Origin: Apricaphanius iberus
Taxonomy: Eukaryota; Chordata; Actinopteri; Cyprinodontiformes; Aphaniidae
Direction of reading: 5' to 3'
DNA: 64,000 nt
NCBI GenBank assembly: GCA_028564705.1
Contig: JAPXFQ010001795.1
Location: 744,001-808,000, forward strand
A program made the position numbers and the translations under genes. Shown here piece after piece: positions 22,324-34,531 of this stretch (position 1 is its first letter; each line of letters starts with the position of its first letter). The notes under the pieces were generated by a model. The model was not told the DNA's origin. It worked only from the letters and a program-made list of their open reading frames with translations, and made no database searches.

Positions 22324-25300
22324 GTGGGGGCGAGGCCCTCCATTTTGTTCTGTGGGACGGGGTCGCTGATGTTGACCTTTAGGGTCAGGGGCAGCTACGA
22401 GGGGTCTGCTCATGGGTCCGCTTTCTGTTGGGGCGCTAGGTGCCATGACCCTCACCTGGGGTAAGACTTTGGGGGCTTTGGTTGGTTACTCCTAGTGGCT
22501 GCATGCGACGCCTTAGGGGGGTTGCACTGGCGTACACGGGTTACTGGCCTGTGCTGCTCTGGGGTGGGTCTGGGCTGGTCCTGGGGCTCAGGTTCTGGTG
22601 CGCCGCGTCCCCCTACCTGTGGTCCTGACCGGGGCTTGGCGGTGGAGGGGCCTCTGCCACTGGTTCCGGCTGGGGGGGGGCTGTGGTTGGCTGGTGGCCG
22701 GCTGTGGTTGGCTGGTGGCCGGCATACGCAGCTGCCTTTTCCATCTCCCTGGATTGGTTCTTCTCGGCGGCTCCCCAATGGCCACTTGCCGTATCTACGC
22801 ATCAGGGTGTCGACGGGTGGCCGCAGCGGGTGGGCGGTGTCTCTGGGCCCGGTCGGCCATATTGGCACTGGACGTGGCTCCTGACTCTTGGTCCAAGTAC
22901 TCTGTGGGTTGTTGGGCCCATTGGGCCCATTGGCCAGTGTAGGTCGGCCTCTAGCAAGGGTGGTGGATGTCGGCCTGGTGGCTCACTGGCACCGTGTGGC
23001 CGGGGTATCCGAGTCGGTGGTGCGCTGCATTCCTACCTCAGCAAGGGGCTCTTGGTGTGCTCGTGGTCCCCGGGGCCTCTCTTGTTGGTGGGGAGGCGTT
23101 TACCATCCATTACAGGTGTTCTAGGTAAAGGGGTGCGCTTGCACATTGGGGGGGGGTGCGGGGGAAGGGTGGACTAAACTCAACCTGGGTGTCTATTGTC
23201 CTGTGTTGTGATAGTAGTCTGAATGCTGGGATGGATTTAGGTCTCCCCCCTGGGATTGGGGCGGGGGAATGGCCTTGGCCCCCATGGGGCTTGGTAGTGC
23301 CGCGGCTGTGGGCCCCGACTTTGACGTGCTGGGGCCTCCCATCCCTGGTGGACCATGCTGAACAGGGGTGCCTATTGGAGTCAGCAGGGGAGCTGGCTCG
23401 CTTGGGATGGCATTGTGTTACCCCAGTTGTTTCCTCCCAATTCCCGGACAACTCTGTCTATCTACTCCTTCATTATACCATTCACATAGGGCCTTGGGGC
23501 GTGGGCATGTCACTGGGGTGCGGGGAGGGGTTTCCTTCTTCGCTGCCCGGTGGCGGCCTGGGTCCCAATTTTAATTGTACAACTTAGAGACTTTCACTTG
23601 CAACATTTACATGAGACACACACATGTAGGCAAGGAAAGGCAATTTTATTTTTATAGCACACTTTCAACACGAAGGCAATTCAAGGTGCTTTACATGATT
23701 CAGTGGTAGAGAAACCAAATACATGATAAAAATAAAATTAAAACACATAATTACTAAAGGAAACGCATTTATTAACTGAAGCATGAAAAATAAAATGTAT
23801 GTGAGAGTAGGAAATATACACCTGGATACACCTCAGTGCTGTAGGCGGAGCCCTTTAAGGAGCCTTGCCATTGGTGTCGGTGCCCACTGCTTAACTGCAT
23901 CTAGACACTGAGGGCCCGGGGTGGGAGATGGGGGTGCTTGGCAGCATTCCCACGTCCCATCCCTCTGTTTTAAGTGCACATTAGAACAACACGCAACAAC
24001 ACCACATTCGAACAGGGGGAGAGAGGCTGAGGGTCTTCCCACACCCCTGTTCGTCTGACGATTAGGGGATGGAGTCCAGGGAGTATGTCAGGCAGTCTGG
24101 TTGGGGACCTGGGATGGTCGGCTACTCTTGCCATGGTGGGGGCTTTGGAGGTGTGCTTGTCCCCATCCTGGTGGGCAGGGGGTTCGTCTCCCGGGTGCAG
24201 GGGCAGGTTGCTCTATTGGGGGTTTCTGTCCCTGGGCCTGGGAGTATTAGAGTATGTATGGGGCGTATGAATGAGTGTACAGCATCCTTTTTCGGGTGTC
24301 CTGTGTTGGTGAGAATGTGTGTGCTTAAGAGGGAGAGTACGTATGATTGTCTCTGTATGTCTGTCTATACTTGTCAGGTTGGGTCTTTGGCTGCCCTCTG
24401 GCCTGACGCATCTCAGGCCCACATCCAGTGGGGACTTTTTTCCCCTCCATCAGTCCCTGTCATTGACAGATGCCCCTGCCCGCTGGTCATTGGTGGCTCT
24501 CGATGTCTGGGGTTGGGGGCCCAGATGCGTCCCGTCTCGGCCCTGGTGCATGCCTGGCTGGTCCTGGGTGGGCCGGTTTGTCAGGCGGATGGTGTTTCAG
24601 GCCGATATCCTCCTTGGATTGGGCTCCTCTTATGGGGGTGCCAGGGTTGAAGAGTAGGTTGGTGCCGTTCGGTGGATCAGTGGGGACCGCGTCTGGCAAC
24701 CGGGCCTCCTGCCGGTTCTGTGGGTCCGCTGCCTGGTTAGTTCATTTGGGGGGGTTGTCCAGCATTGGCAGGGTCCTTGGTCTCGCCGCTCTGCGTGGGG
24801 CAGGATCTGGTCCAGGTGTTGCCTAGGTGCGGCCTGGGGAGGGTGTACATCTGCTGCGGCTTTTACTGTGGCTCCCTGGCGGCGGATTGGGTTGGCGGTG
24901 GTGGGGATTGGCCCGGGGTGGCGGTGGCGTCTGTTGGTCCCTCCTGCCTAAAGACTGCGGGGAACCCTTGTCAGCTGATCCATGATCGGGGCGTTGCCCC
25001 TGATGCCCGTGGCCTTTGGGTCCTGGTCCGGGCCCACCCTGGCGTAGCCGGTTTCCGGCTGAGCCCATGGACTCGTCAATGCGACCTCCTGGGCCCCAGC
25101 ATTGCAGCTGCTGGGTGTTCCCCTGAGGCTTCCCTCTGTTCCTCTCTTGGTGTGCGGTTGCCCCTGCTTTGATCCGCTTGCGGCTCCTGCGCTCTGACGT
25201 TGGACGTCTGGATGTTTACGTCTCCGATGGCTCCTTACACCAGCTATCAATCACTTGCATGGGGAAACCTGATTTACAACTGCATGCTTGCACACACACT

Positions 25301-25715
25301 TGGGTATGGGGACATTGGTGTGTACGGACAATTTCTTGAGCTGAGGTTATCGTCAATAGATAGTTGGTACCAGGAGCTTACCAGAAACATTAGTGTTGTG
25401 TTCATTAATCCATTTTTGTGTGTAGGGAATCTGTAGTTCTTAGTTCATATTACTGGATCGTTTTGTTAGTTGTTCTGTTCTATTGGCGGTTTTTATTTGT
25501 TTTGTTTTTCCTAACTTCTCTGCCATCCAACAGAGTGGAGGACTGGGATGTTTTCTTAGGTTCTTTGTTTGCCTCCCTATCTTGTATCGCCAGTTCACAC
25601 TTCTACCGGTCCTGTTTCTCTTCTTCATCTTCTTTCTTCCTTCCATCTTATTTCGGTTTTGTGTCCATAACTTCAAGATACTAAACCCACAGTAATCACT
25701 AATAAAGATTTTTCA
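22324..25715 (+). other. Long G-rich LINE tail (putative 3' UTR)
   Basis: The sequence immediately follows the ORF2 end and is markedly G- and GT-rich on the element's sense strand up to about 25180, unlike the AT-rich flanks. It then becomes T-rich and ends with CACTAATAAAGATTTTTCATA. A short tandem (GGTTGGCTGGTGGCCGGC, two copies at 22683-22722) lies within it. Many overlapping frames are open on both strands because of composition. None shows a known motif, so I read it as non-coding tail rather than genes. Confidence 0.5.
23630..23705 (+). repeat. Dispersed 'GGCAATTCAAGGTGCTTTA' repeat fragment in the LINE tail
   Basis: It contains ATAGCACACTTTCAACACGA followed by AGGCAATTCAAGGTGCTTTA, the same family as 13060-13142 in the opposite orientation. 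It is AT-rich and sharply bounded by G-rich LINE tail on both sides, so it is probably an insertion. Confidence 0.55.
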
Positions 25716-25729
25716 TACATATATATCCA

Positions 25730-26425
25730 GTGGAGTACTATAGCAAAGCTGTAATGCTCTGCTTGGGAAAGTAAATCAGTTGGGCTTGTACTTGGTACTC
25801 AGACACCAATTCTGAATAGCAAACTGCTAGACAGGACACGTAGAAAAAAAAAAAGCTAAAAAATCTGAGTTAATAAAAATACAGTATGCTTCCTGAATGG
25901 TCACCTACCTCATGATAATGTACAACAGATCATATGACGAATTCATCCCAATGTTGGGATGAAGTCACTAACTGAGTGTCTTAGTGAGGTAAAGGGTTGG
26001 CATGCTGCAAACTTTCTACTCCTAAATGACTCTAAGTCCTCGGGTCCCTCACATAATTATGCTGCGCCTCCATTTGGCCTTAATACTAAAGTTTATAATC
26101 TAGGGGTCTGGATGCATTTGTACCTTAAAATGGATATCCATGTTAATCAAACTGTGAACTCATGCTTTTTTCATTAAGGTGTCTCTCAATACTAAATGTA
26201 TTTCTAACCGAGCCATCTTCACTCTGTTACTCATGCCTTTATCACACATCACTCATAGTTCTGTCCACGGAACGAAAAAAAGATATATCCTTCGCAACAC
26301 GTGTTCTGGATTTTTGCATTTCATCCCTGCAACCAAGTTTCCCAACAGTTTGGCTGGCCCGAACTATCTCTTTTTGATCCGCTGAATTCCCCTCCTTTCT
26401 TTTTTTCTCCACACGGCTGACGAGC
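25730..26425. other. no feature recognised
   Basis: Short frames at 25959-26385 show 'SLTECLSEVKGWHAANFLLL' and 'HLYLKMDIHVNQTVNSCFFH' type strings, which resemble C-terminal LINE RT debris ('W...N.L.LN..KTE', 'LG..LD..L....H'). They are too short and broken to assign with confidence; a LINE fragment on the plus strand is the best guess. Confidence 0.35.
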
Positions 26426-27289
26426 CGAACATCCCAAAATAATAATCACGATAATTTTTTATCAATATTGTAATCACAATTATTAATCACAATCATTCAT
26501 CCAGTCCTGTAAAATATCTATATGTTGCACCAATTATAAACGTACAATGTTGCAACATTTGTTTGCGAAAAATAAAACTTAGAAAAATAAAACAATAAAT
26601 AGGTTAGAATAGATGATAAAAATGCAAAAAAAAAAAAAAAACTCCAATACTGCTCCACATATTTTGCATGTCCTTTGACCCATATTGACTGTTCTGTTGA
26701 TCCAGATGGTCCCGCAATCCTCTAGCCGTTTTTTGTCTGGTATGACTTAAATGTTTGATCAGTCGAAAAACAATTACAGTAATCAGTAACCTTGCTTCAC
26801 GTAAATTTATCCGCTGAAACTGCGGCGGTATCAATGGTTGAAAGTTCGTCTGTAGCCATTTTTAGCTAGGTCCTTCTATGATTTCGGGGCGTCCGCTGCA
26901 TTGTGGGATAGTGTATCATCCACCGGCTTCTTACTGTGGCGGTAGTACACTTTTGGGAACTTTCTTCTTACTAGTCAGATCTATAATGGAGATTTGGATC
27001 TACTACATTGCTCAAATACTGTTTTTCATCTACTACGTAGCAAGCGTAGTGCAGCCATTATGAGTGCTGAGTGGCATGTGCGCGTTTTTTTTTTGGGCAG
27101 CTTAATGAAGCTTTAGCCATGCGTTTGCCCCCTTGTGGCTCGTAAAATATTGATTGAGTCGATGTGTGATAAAGAACAAAGCAGAAGATCTTGCATTTTG
27201 AATGTAAATATTGTTGACGATAAGGTTCATTTAATTGTGGCCACCAAAATCGTGATCCCGATCAAAATCGGATTAATTGTGCAGCCCTA
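26426..27289. mobile_element. hAT-like non-autonomous element, left end degraded
   Basis: The right end reads GGATTAATTGTGCAGCCCTA (27269-27288), whose complement TAGGGCTGCAC is the usual terminus of hAT MITEs and resembles the element at 1581. The left side carries AATCACGATAATTTTTTATC and ATTGTAATCACAATTATTAA, subterminal motifs of the same sort, but no matching terminus and no 8-bp duplication. Boundaries are uncertain. Confidence 0.5.
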
Positions 27290-28540
27290 GTTCCTTCTTA
27301 TCTCTATTATGTGATCTGGGTGGAGAGAGTTTAGAAAGTTTTCTTTATAAATGTATGCATGCATGATTATCGATGTGAAGTGAGCTGCCTTCCTTGAGCG
27401 CTCTGTGATTCCTCTGTGCTGTGTTTCTACTTACAGGTAAATTTGTGAGTTTTAAACTAGTTGATTGTAAGTTTCCTGAATGTTTTGTCTTTATCAGTGA
27501 GCAAAATTGTTAGTCTGTAGAAGTCTTGGTCCCTCTCTGTTAGTTTGATAGTAAGTGTTTGGTGTCATAGGTATTCGGTTCAGCACCTGCGGAGCGCTTG
27601 TCACGAATGCACAGCACGCAAAGGACATTTTCATCCCTTTTCCGCCATATTTCCCAAACAGAGTCTTTGTTAGCAGAAGCTAACTTACTGATAAGAGCCA
27701 TGAGGTTTCTTTGTTAGAAAGGAACCACAGGCCTCTTGCTTCAAGTTAAACAATGAGTCATAAAACATCCCCCCTGTTCTTATCCGACGAGCTGCGCATT
27801 CGTGTCATACACCGCCTCCTCGCATGCACGCCAGGGGCTGCGTACGACGTCAGTAGGAGGCGCCCCGTGACGTGCCTAAGTGACCTCATCGCTGGCCGCC
27901 ATATTACTCAGGTATACGGTAGTCTTGATAGAACCATTTGGTATAAGTAGTGTTTTTATTTGTTATTTTAGTTGTGTTTTTAGAATAAATTTGTTAACTT
28001 GAATCTAATCTCTGGTTTCTTTTATTCTGAGTGTGTGTGTGTGTGTGTGAATAGTTGCAAAGAGTAATAATTAACCATCATAAGTGAGATTATTTGTTGA
28101 TAATCCTCTTTTTGATTATATATAATATTTTGTTTCTAGCCCAGAGGCTAGAATGGTGCCCCGATTAAATGATTTAAAGAATAATTAACTACTAATTTGC
28201 AATTATTATTTAATATTTCGCAGCAACACCAGATAGATCAAATAATTTTTGATTAATTAATTATTTAATTGATAAATTCCCCTACATTAGCATTACATAT
28301 TACTATCTCAATAAGGTAAAAGTTACTTTTGGCAAAATATCTTAAATAAGTAATAGGAATTTTAAATACTGTAACTTATCAATTTACATTTGTCACCAGT
28401 GTGACACCACAAATACTGTATTTTTAACTCTATTTTTTTAAACTTTAAGTCCCAAGTGCCTTTGCATGCCTTCTCATGGTAATGTTTAATGTTAAAGGAG
28501 TCATAACCTGAAATATTCACTTTTCCACATGAAAACATAT
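27290..28540. other. unassigned, with (GT)n tract
   Basis: A GC-rich patch (27770-27910) is followed by AT-rich DNA with an AATAAA near 27983 and a (GT) run at 28032-28048. I see no terminus pair or coding motif that would identify it. Confidence 0.35.
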
Positions 28541-28612
28541 ATAATTATGTATTCCTAATGATTTTACACCGGCCGGGAAGCCGATTTTTAAAAATGCAAC
28601 ATTTGTTTATCC

Positions 28613-28915
28613 ATGGCTTCCTCAACCAGCCAACGTTCACTCAAACTCATACACAATATCTCAGTTTCCCTCCCGTCTTGGCGTCAAACCATGAGGATAT
28701 ATCATACATGGACACCCCAGACCAATCGAGCTTCAAGCTTTTTAATGACACCACTCCTGGCTGAAACCCTCCCCAACACCATAGGGGTCTGTACTAAACA
28801 TTTTAAGCCAGAATTCTTTGCTAATTCGGAAAAATATCAGGTGAAGGTGGCATTGACTTCAAACAGTGGCCTTTCATTGTGGGTAGTCTATTGTACACCT
28901 GGGCAATAATCATGG
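28613..28915 (+). pseudogene. Possible THAP-type zinc-finger relic
   Basis: The frame ends with TLPNTIGVCTKHFKPEFFAN. VC-x2-HF followed by P-x-x-F is the second half of the C2CH signature of THAP domains, which occur in P-element-like transposases and host regulators. The first cysteine pair is not in frame upstream. At most this is a degraded piece; the neighbouring plus-strand frame at 28558 is a shadow. Confidence 0.3.
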
Positions 28916-28929
28916 TGCCAAATCAGCAT

Positions 28930-30704
28930 TTTATATGGGACACCTGTTAGATGGGATAAATTATCTCAGCAAAGGAGAAGTAAATCCTATCACAGAATTA
29001 GACAGCTTTGTGAACAATATTTGAGAGAAAAACAATATTTGGGTATTATGAAAATGTTTCACATCCTCGAGTTCATCTCAGAAAAAATGGGAGCAAAAAC
29101 AAAAGTGTTGCATTTATATTTTTGTTTGGTGTATTCTATTATGCAGCAACTTATTCCCAAGAGTCACTAATAAAGAGTGCTTCAGCATCAGTCCTACATA
29201 CATAGAGGCTTTTTAGCAGAGTGTAATGGCATGATAATGACTGAGGGAAATGCTAAACTCTCATCTTCAATAATCACGTTTGATTAAGTCAATGTAATTT
29301 GATATTTTGCCTCTATGCTAAATTCAAAACAAGTGAGTCAAAAAAGGCATTAAGACTATGTACTTTCAAACAAAATTTTGAGGCACACTTGAAGCTTTTA
29401 TGAAAGCAGAAACCTGCAGAATTTCTAAGAACATTACTTTTTACCTTGGATCATATTATTTTAGTTTCTTGGAGTTCTGGTTTTCCTGGAAATGTAAAGC
29501 AACAACTTACTGAATGGCAGCTGGAAGGGTAAATAAATGTGGTGAGCCTCAGTAAATTAAGTCAAGAAAAGAAAAAGGCAATCCTTTATAATGATAGATA
29601 TGGGCACAATATGGCTTACATCCCCATGATAGTAGTTCTGTCACACCAGCCAGCTGTTACTGTTGTTCCATGGAGTAATTCCCCACAGTTTGTAGTGAGA
29701 CAGGTAACATAATGATCCTGGTTTCCTGCCTTTTCTACAACAGCAGTACTTTTAGAATGATCATGTTGAGCGTAATGAAAAAAACTCTATTATTAGTCTA
29801 TTTCTAGCCCTGCTACTATTCTCTCCTTTAGCAGAGGACACAATGCTTACATTACAGTGTTGGACTTAACAAGTGCTTCATTGCATCGTCACTATAATAC
29901 TTCTCTGTAAAAACAAGTTGTCCTTTACTGTGAAATAATAAGGCACGTTATATGAAACTACATTTAAAAATGTTTACCCAAATATATGTAAAGTAGGTTA
30001 TACAAAAATGCATGTAAAGTGTTTACAAAGATAATATTCTTCACATGTAATTGCTCACTATTATAAAATGATCATGACTTGATTAGGAGCCGTTTGTAGC
30101 TACTACTGATCACACAAGCAACCTGGTTGAATGTAAAATGTATTTATCATGAGACAAACATGGTGTTTTGATTATTTTCTACACATTTATTTAAATAAAA
30201 TACTTCAAATCTGAAGTTGACAATGCATTCTTGTTCATATTTCATCTTAAATAAAACACACACATCATTCTCTTCCAAACATCAAAACCAATCAGCTAGA
30301 CTTAAACGTGCACTGTCGTAAAATTGAAATAGATTATTTGGTTTTCAATAACTGAACACTATTTTTATAGCATACTTTGTTAGATATATATAAATATCGC
30401 TACAAATATTGAATATTATAATATTTTTAAATTAAAGCTTTGTTTTGAACATGTTCATTTACCAGTAAATCATTCAACGAAAATAACATGTTACAAAACA
30501 ACAATACTTGGTTAACAATTAACAAAAATATATGCATTAACAACACATCAACAGTGATATCCTCTCAACCCAGCACTGGGTTTCTGACCTTTGCTCATAC
30601 TACAGTATATTCCAGACAGATTTGCTTTCTGCAGGAGTTTTCAACTGCGCTAGAACACACAGAAGTGGCACTACGATGGCTCTTCATCTTCTTTATGATC
30701 TTCA
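28930..30704. other. no feature recognised
   Basis: AT-rich DNA with stops in all frames; no inverted repeats or RNA gene was seen. Confidence 0.45.
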
Positions 30705-31241
30705 TCACCTTGTATATTTTCTAGGATCAAACTTGGAAGTTGGTGGGCCGTTGATATTTATCATCATTAAGTTTGATATGTTTGAGATCAGAAGGACAGA
30801 CCTCTTGTCTGAGCTTATATTGTTCATAAGGCTAAAGTTCCTCTCACACTCTGCTGTACTGACAGGGAATGTTTTCATACAGTTCATAAGTGGTTTTAGG
30901 TCTTTGGGCTCACTACTGGGCTCCTCCAGTCGGTCCCGCATCCCATTCAGTGCTTGGTCTGTGCACAAGTTAAATTGCTTGCACAGTCGCTTAACTTGTT
31001 CTTCACCATGGCGGATGCTGGGCTTTGATGGCCACTTACTCTGATCAAGGATGCTGAGGTCCATGATGGTCTCATCTTCAAAAGACAAGCGTTTCTCCAG
31101 GCTTTGCAAGGACTGGCCTGGATTGATATACTTCAGCTTTGCATTTGTTTTCAGGGCTATAGACTGATACTCTGTAGTCTGTTTTGCTTCTAAAGCCTCA
31201 CTATATTTCTTACCTGGACTCTCTTTGAATGACTGGATCAT
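30705..31241 (-). pseudogene. hAT transposase C-terminal fragment (hATC dimerisation domain)
   Basis: A 178-residue frame. Its C-terminal half has FPVSTAECERNFSLMNNISS, then DKRSVLLISNISNLMMININ and GPPTSKFDPRKYTR. The S-x-x-x-E-R-x-F-S-x-M-N...K-R-x-x-L...x-L-M-x-x-x-x-x-G-P pattern is the hAT C-terminal dimerisation domain. It resembles the version in vertebrate KIAA1586-like proteins, which themselves derive from transposases. There is no N-terminal BED finger or catalytic DDE part on the same strand upstream. An L2-like LINE fragment begins about 75 bp away on the opposite strand. Probably a truncated transposon rather than a host gene. Confidence 0.65.
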
Positions 31242-31317
31242 TGTGATTGAGCGTATCAGCAGATGCTCTGCTCTGAGGAGAGTTAAGACTGAAGCTCCTG
31301 TGAAGCTCTCTCTCTCT

Positions 31318-31790
31318 GGCCAATACGGAGATGCTGATGCATGCTTTTATCACCAGTAAAATCAATTATTGTGAAGCCCTTATTTCTGGTCTTCCCTAAA
31401 AGACTACCTCAGGTTTACAGCTTTTACAAAATTAAGCAGCTCGTGCAATGACGAAGACCAGGAGGAGGGAGCTCATTACACTGGTTTTAAAATCACTACA
31501 TTGGTTCCCTGTATGCTTTGGGATCGATTTTAAGGTTCTTTTAATGGTTTTTGTCTTAATGGTTTTGGCCTTCTTATCTGTCAGAAATGGTTTTCCATAT
31601 AAACCCTCATGGTCCTCTGGCAGCCGTCTCCTTGTCATCCCCAAAGTCAGGACACAAACTCATGGAGAGGCATCTTTTCACTATAATGGCCCTCACTTCT
31701 GGAACAGGCTACCGGAGAACCTCAGGGAATGTTCATGTTTTTAAGAGTAGGCTCAAGACTTACCTTTTAGCATAGCTTTTAACTGATTAA
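31318..31790 (+). pseudogene. L2-like LINE reverse-transcriptase C-terminal fragment
   Basis: Two overlapping frames (31448-31744 and 31587-31775) read RRRELITLVLKSLHWFPVCF, ...GSRLLVIPKVRTQTHGEASF, HYNGPHFWNRLPENLRECSC and FKSRLKTYLLA. The series 'LHWxPV...IDFKVL', 'RVRTxTHGExxF', 'GPxxWNxLPExLR' and 'FKxxLKTxL' is the classic C terminus of L2-type fish LINEs. One frameshift separates the last motif. Only the 3' end is present, as is usual for 5'-truncated LINEs. Confidence 0.75.
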
Positions 31791-32049
31791 TTATTAATAT
31801 CTGTTTTAATCACTCTGCATGTATTATTTGATTGAATTTTTAGTTTAGCTTTTAACTGGTTATTATCTATTAATAATTTACCTGCTTTGTATTTTTATTT
31901 GATAATATCTTATCATTGTTTTACACTTTATAGTTTAAAATGCTATCAGTCTTAAATTTTTTATCAGTGTTTATCTACTGTTTATTTTAATATTTTTAAC
32001 TTCTTATTTTAATCATCCTTTCAGTGTTTCCTCTGTGGGAGCCCTCTGC

Positions 32050-33420
32050 ATCGGGGGCAATGGTCGGCTGTAGCTGCCAGGGAGCTAGTTTTGTTTTTGG
32101 CAGCCTGTTTTAATTTTAGTCTAATCTTTGTGTCAAGCTGTCATTTTAGTTTTTATTAGTTTTAGTCATGTTCATACTCTTTTTAGTCTAGTCAAGTTTT
32201 AGTCAACTAAAAGTCTGAGCATTTTAGTCTTATTTTAGTCATAATTATATATGACTATTTTCGTTTAGTTTTAGTTAATGAAAATCGTATTTAGGCTCTT
32301 TTTAGTAATATAGTATAGTGTAGTACAGACAAAACCAAAATTTTCTTTTAGCCAAATCTATTTCAGACAAGGTTCTTATATTATTGTTACCTTAGTCTCG
32401 ACTTACTTTTTCTTTAAGTAATGCCTTGGAATGTCTCTTCAAGCTTGTTTTGTTCTTCCCTGCAATTTTGTAGGCGCAATTATCATCTTTCATCACAAGA
32501 CATTCGGTTTTATTTTCCACTTAGATGTTTTTAAATATTTTCCAAATGCCTTCTTCTTCTAACAAAGACCCAGTCTAACAGGTGTTATGCCGAGAATGGC
32601 ATGCAGCAAATTTAAAGTTGCCGAAATATGCATCCCTTCTCTTTTAAAGCCAAAACATGTTCCTACAGAGCTGGGATTCACACCAGTAGCTCAGGGAATT
32701 ATGTTCAGAATAACGCATCATTCATAAACTTATTATTTCCTTTAAAAACTGTGCCATCTTTTTTAGTGTTAAAAGAGGGGTGCGCACAACAAATCACCAG
32801 GTAGGAGTTTTTTTAAACTCTTTTGATAAATAAAATACCGCATCAACATAATGAACTTCATAATAACAGAAATTCCACACCCCCAACCCCGACAAGAGTC
32901 TTTATGAAGACTGGTATTTTAATCCGTTTTCTCATCGTTATCAGTGAGTTTACAACGATGCGCTTTCCTGCGGCAGGGGATACAACACCGTTCGTCGTAT
33001 AACACCTGTTATCGTTCCGTTTCTCTTTCATGCTACTCAGTGCTACGCAGACTCACTGGTGCAGCTGCAGCTTCCAAATAATGCCGCCAGTGGAGCTTGA
33101 GGAAGTGATGGCACCTACGAAAGAAACAGGCTCTGGACACAGGAAACAGAAAAACTTCAAAATAATAATAACAGGTCTAAACGAGACAAAATAACGTCAT
33201 AACACTTAGTCTCTCATCTCGTTTTAGTCACTGAAAATGGAGAGACATTTTAGCATAGTTTTTGTTTTGTAAACCACATTTACTCTCGTTTTTATTCATC
33301 AACAATATTGCATTATAGATTTAATTATGTCGCATGACCAGCATTCATGTTATTTCTCCTCTCATTTTAGTCACTTGATAAATGTTTGTTGACTTTTGTA
33401 GTCATAGTTTTCGCCCCGCA
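32050..33420. mobile_element. Probable DNA-transposon remnant with TTTTAGTC-rich ends
   Basis: Both flanks of this 1.3 kb segment (32110-32260 and 33190-33400) are packed with TTTTAGTC, at least seven copies, while the interior has none. Clustered short motifs just inside the termini are typical of non-autonomous DNA transposons. I could not identify exact inverted repeats or a target duplication and found no coding region, so the superfamily is unknown. Confidence 0.4.
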
Positions 33421-33480
33421 GGTAGTGCTTGGGTGGAGGTGGGGGTACCAACACCCCCCACCCCCCCACCCCCCCTGGGT
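33421..33480. repeat. C-rich low-complexity tract
   Basis: A short run of CACCCCCCACCCCCCCACCC type sequence at 33451-33475. The open frames on both strands across it are compositional. Confidence 0.6.
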
Positions 33481-33559
33481 CAGTGCCTTGGCTGCTGACG
33501 ATCTGCTGCTGCCGATGCAGATGGCTCCCATGATGGCTTTTACTGGCTCATCTAAGTAC

Positions 33560-33905
33560 AAAAAGTCATGAAGGATTATGGTCGGTTGTATGATCAGTTA
33601 TTCCAAAAAGGTGCTAATGATCGTACTGTAAAAGTCACACATAAGTTAAAACACAGCCATCAACTGAAACAGAAACAGCTGGGTAAGACGCTTAAAACTG
33701 GGGGAGGAACAGACAAGCTCTGCTACCAAGCTGAAGGCGTGGAAGATAGTTTCATGTTATGGGAAGATTGAGCAGAGCATCAAGACACAAGGTAGTTCTA
33801 CTGCATCAGCACGGTCTCTCCCAGATAAGGATTTCAAAGCAGACTGGGGTTTCAAGATGTACTGTTCAAACTCTTTTGAAGAAGCACAAAGAAAAAACAT
33901 ATACA
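33560..33905 (+). pseudogene. Tc1-like transposon relic (transposase N terminus)
   Basis: The DNA just upstream of the helix-turn-helix resembles the leader of a common fish Tc1 family (GAACAGACAAGCTCTGCTAC; GTAGTTCTACTGCATCAGCA). One frame at about 33818-33900 reads LSQIRISKQTGVSRCTVQTL followed by LKKHKE, the first helix-turn-helix of the paired-type DNA-binding domain. The catalytic DDE domain is absent and the family copy stops near 33905. Assignment is by pattern. Confidence 0.6.
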
Positions 33906-34314
33906 TGGTAAGATGTTCATAATAATGGTACATTTCTGCTGGTGTTTTTGTCTGCCTTTCTACACATCCTGCTCTTTATGTGTTCAACAAGTTTTCGCTA
34001 TATCAAATATATTACCCATGTCATAATTAGAGGACTTATTTGCTTTGATTTCTTTGTATATGTTGATTATGACGACCCCATTAATGACGACCCCAACAAA
34101 AATATTTAAATAAAACTTTGATGCTCAATACTTATTGTACCCCCTGACTGTATGTACTAGCTTTTCATCATTGCCTAAACTTTTACCACAAACTATTGAT
34201 TCAAGTGGGCATTCTAACACAAAAAGCCATACCTATTCAAAAAAAAAACTTTGAGTTAAACTAAAAAGAATCTGTATGTCAAAAACTGTGTTTTGATTGC
34301 TTCTAGAGGAATTT

Positions 34315-34531
34315 GGAGGGTAAGCTGCGTCATGTGGCATAGTGGTAGAGCAGGCATCCTGTAGGAAGAGGGCACAACCGGCTGTTCGGGGATTGATGCC
34401 CATCCGATTCTCATCTGGGGTTCGATTCCCAGCCCCGGAACCTGTGCCACATGTCTTTCCTGTTCTTTCTGTCCAGCAACTTTCAAATGAAGGCCACTAG
34501 TGCCAACCAAAACCTTTAAAAAAGGAGGGTA
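34315..34531 (+). repeat. tRNA-derived SINE with 8-bp flanking repeats
   Basis: The element is 34323-34523, flanked by GGAGGGTA at 34315-34322 and 34524-34531. It has an A-box TGGCATAGTGG (34335-34345) and a B-box GGTTCGATTCC (34419-34429), followed by a short unrelated body. Internal promoter boxes at about tRNA spacing and direct repeats support a SINE. A tRNA gene is excluded because the cloverleaf does not close. Confidence 0.7.

Larger units (their letters stand above)
17275..25715 (+). mobile_element. Decayed Tx1/L1-type non-LTR retrotransposon (LINE)
   Basis: In order on the plus strand: a G-rich start (GGGGGGGAGATGAG), an ORF1 remnant (17458-18290), an endonuclease-RT ORF2 remnant (18650-22323), a long G-rich non-coding tail, and a final AATAAA near 25701. 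ORF2 has both an apurinic-type endonuclease and a YADD reverse transcriptase, and ORF1 is a coiled-coil protein, as in the L1/Tx1 clade. Stops and frameshifts interrupt both ORFs. A repeat fragment sits inside the tail at about 23630-23705. I could not find a target-site duplication, so both ends are approximate. Confidence 0.75.

Noticed and set aside
22452..25250. Clusters of 60-190-codon frames on both strands in the G-rich region
   Set aside because: No motif or splice structure; they overlap in all frames, as expected from high GC content in a LINE tail.
30705..31241. A host KIAA1586-like gene
   Set aside because: Only the hATC domain is present and no upstream exons or N-terminal domains were found; a truncated transposon is simpler.
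34323..34440. A tRNA gene
   Set aside because: A- and B-box motifs are present, but the acceptor stem and cloverleaf do not close and the unit is flanked by direct repeats, so it is a SINE.
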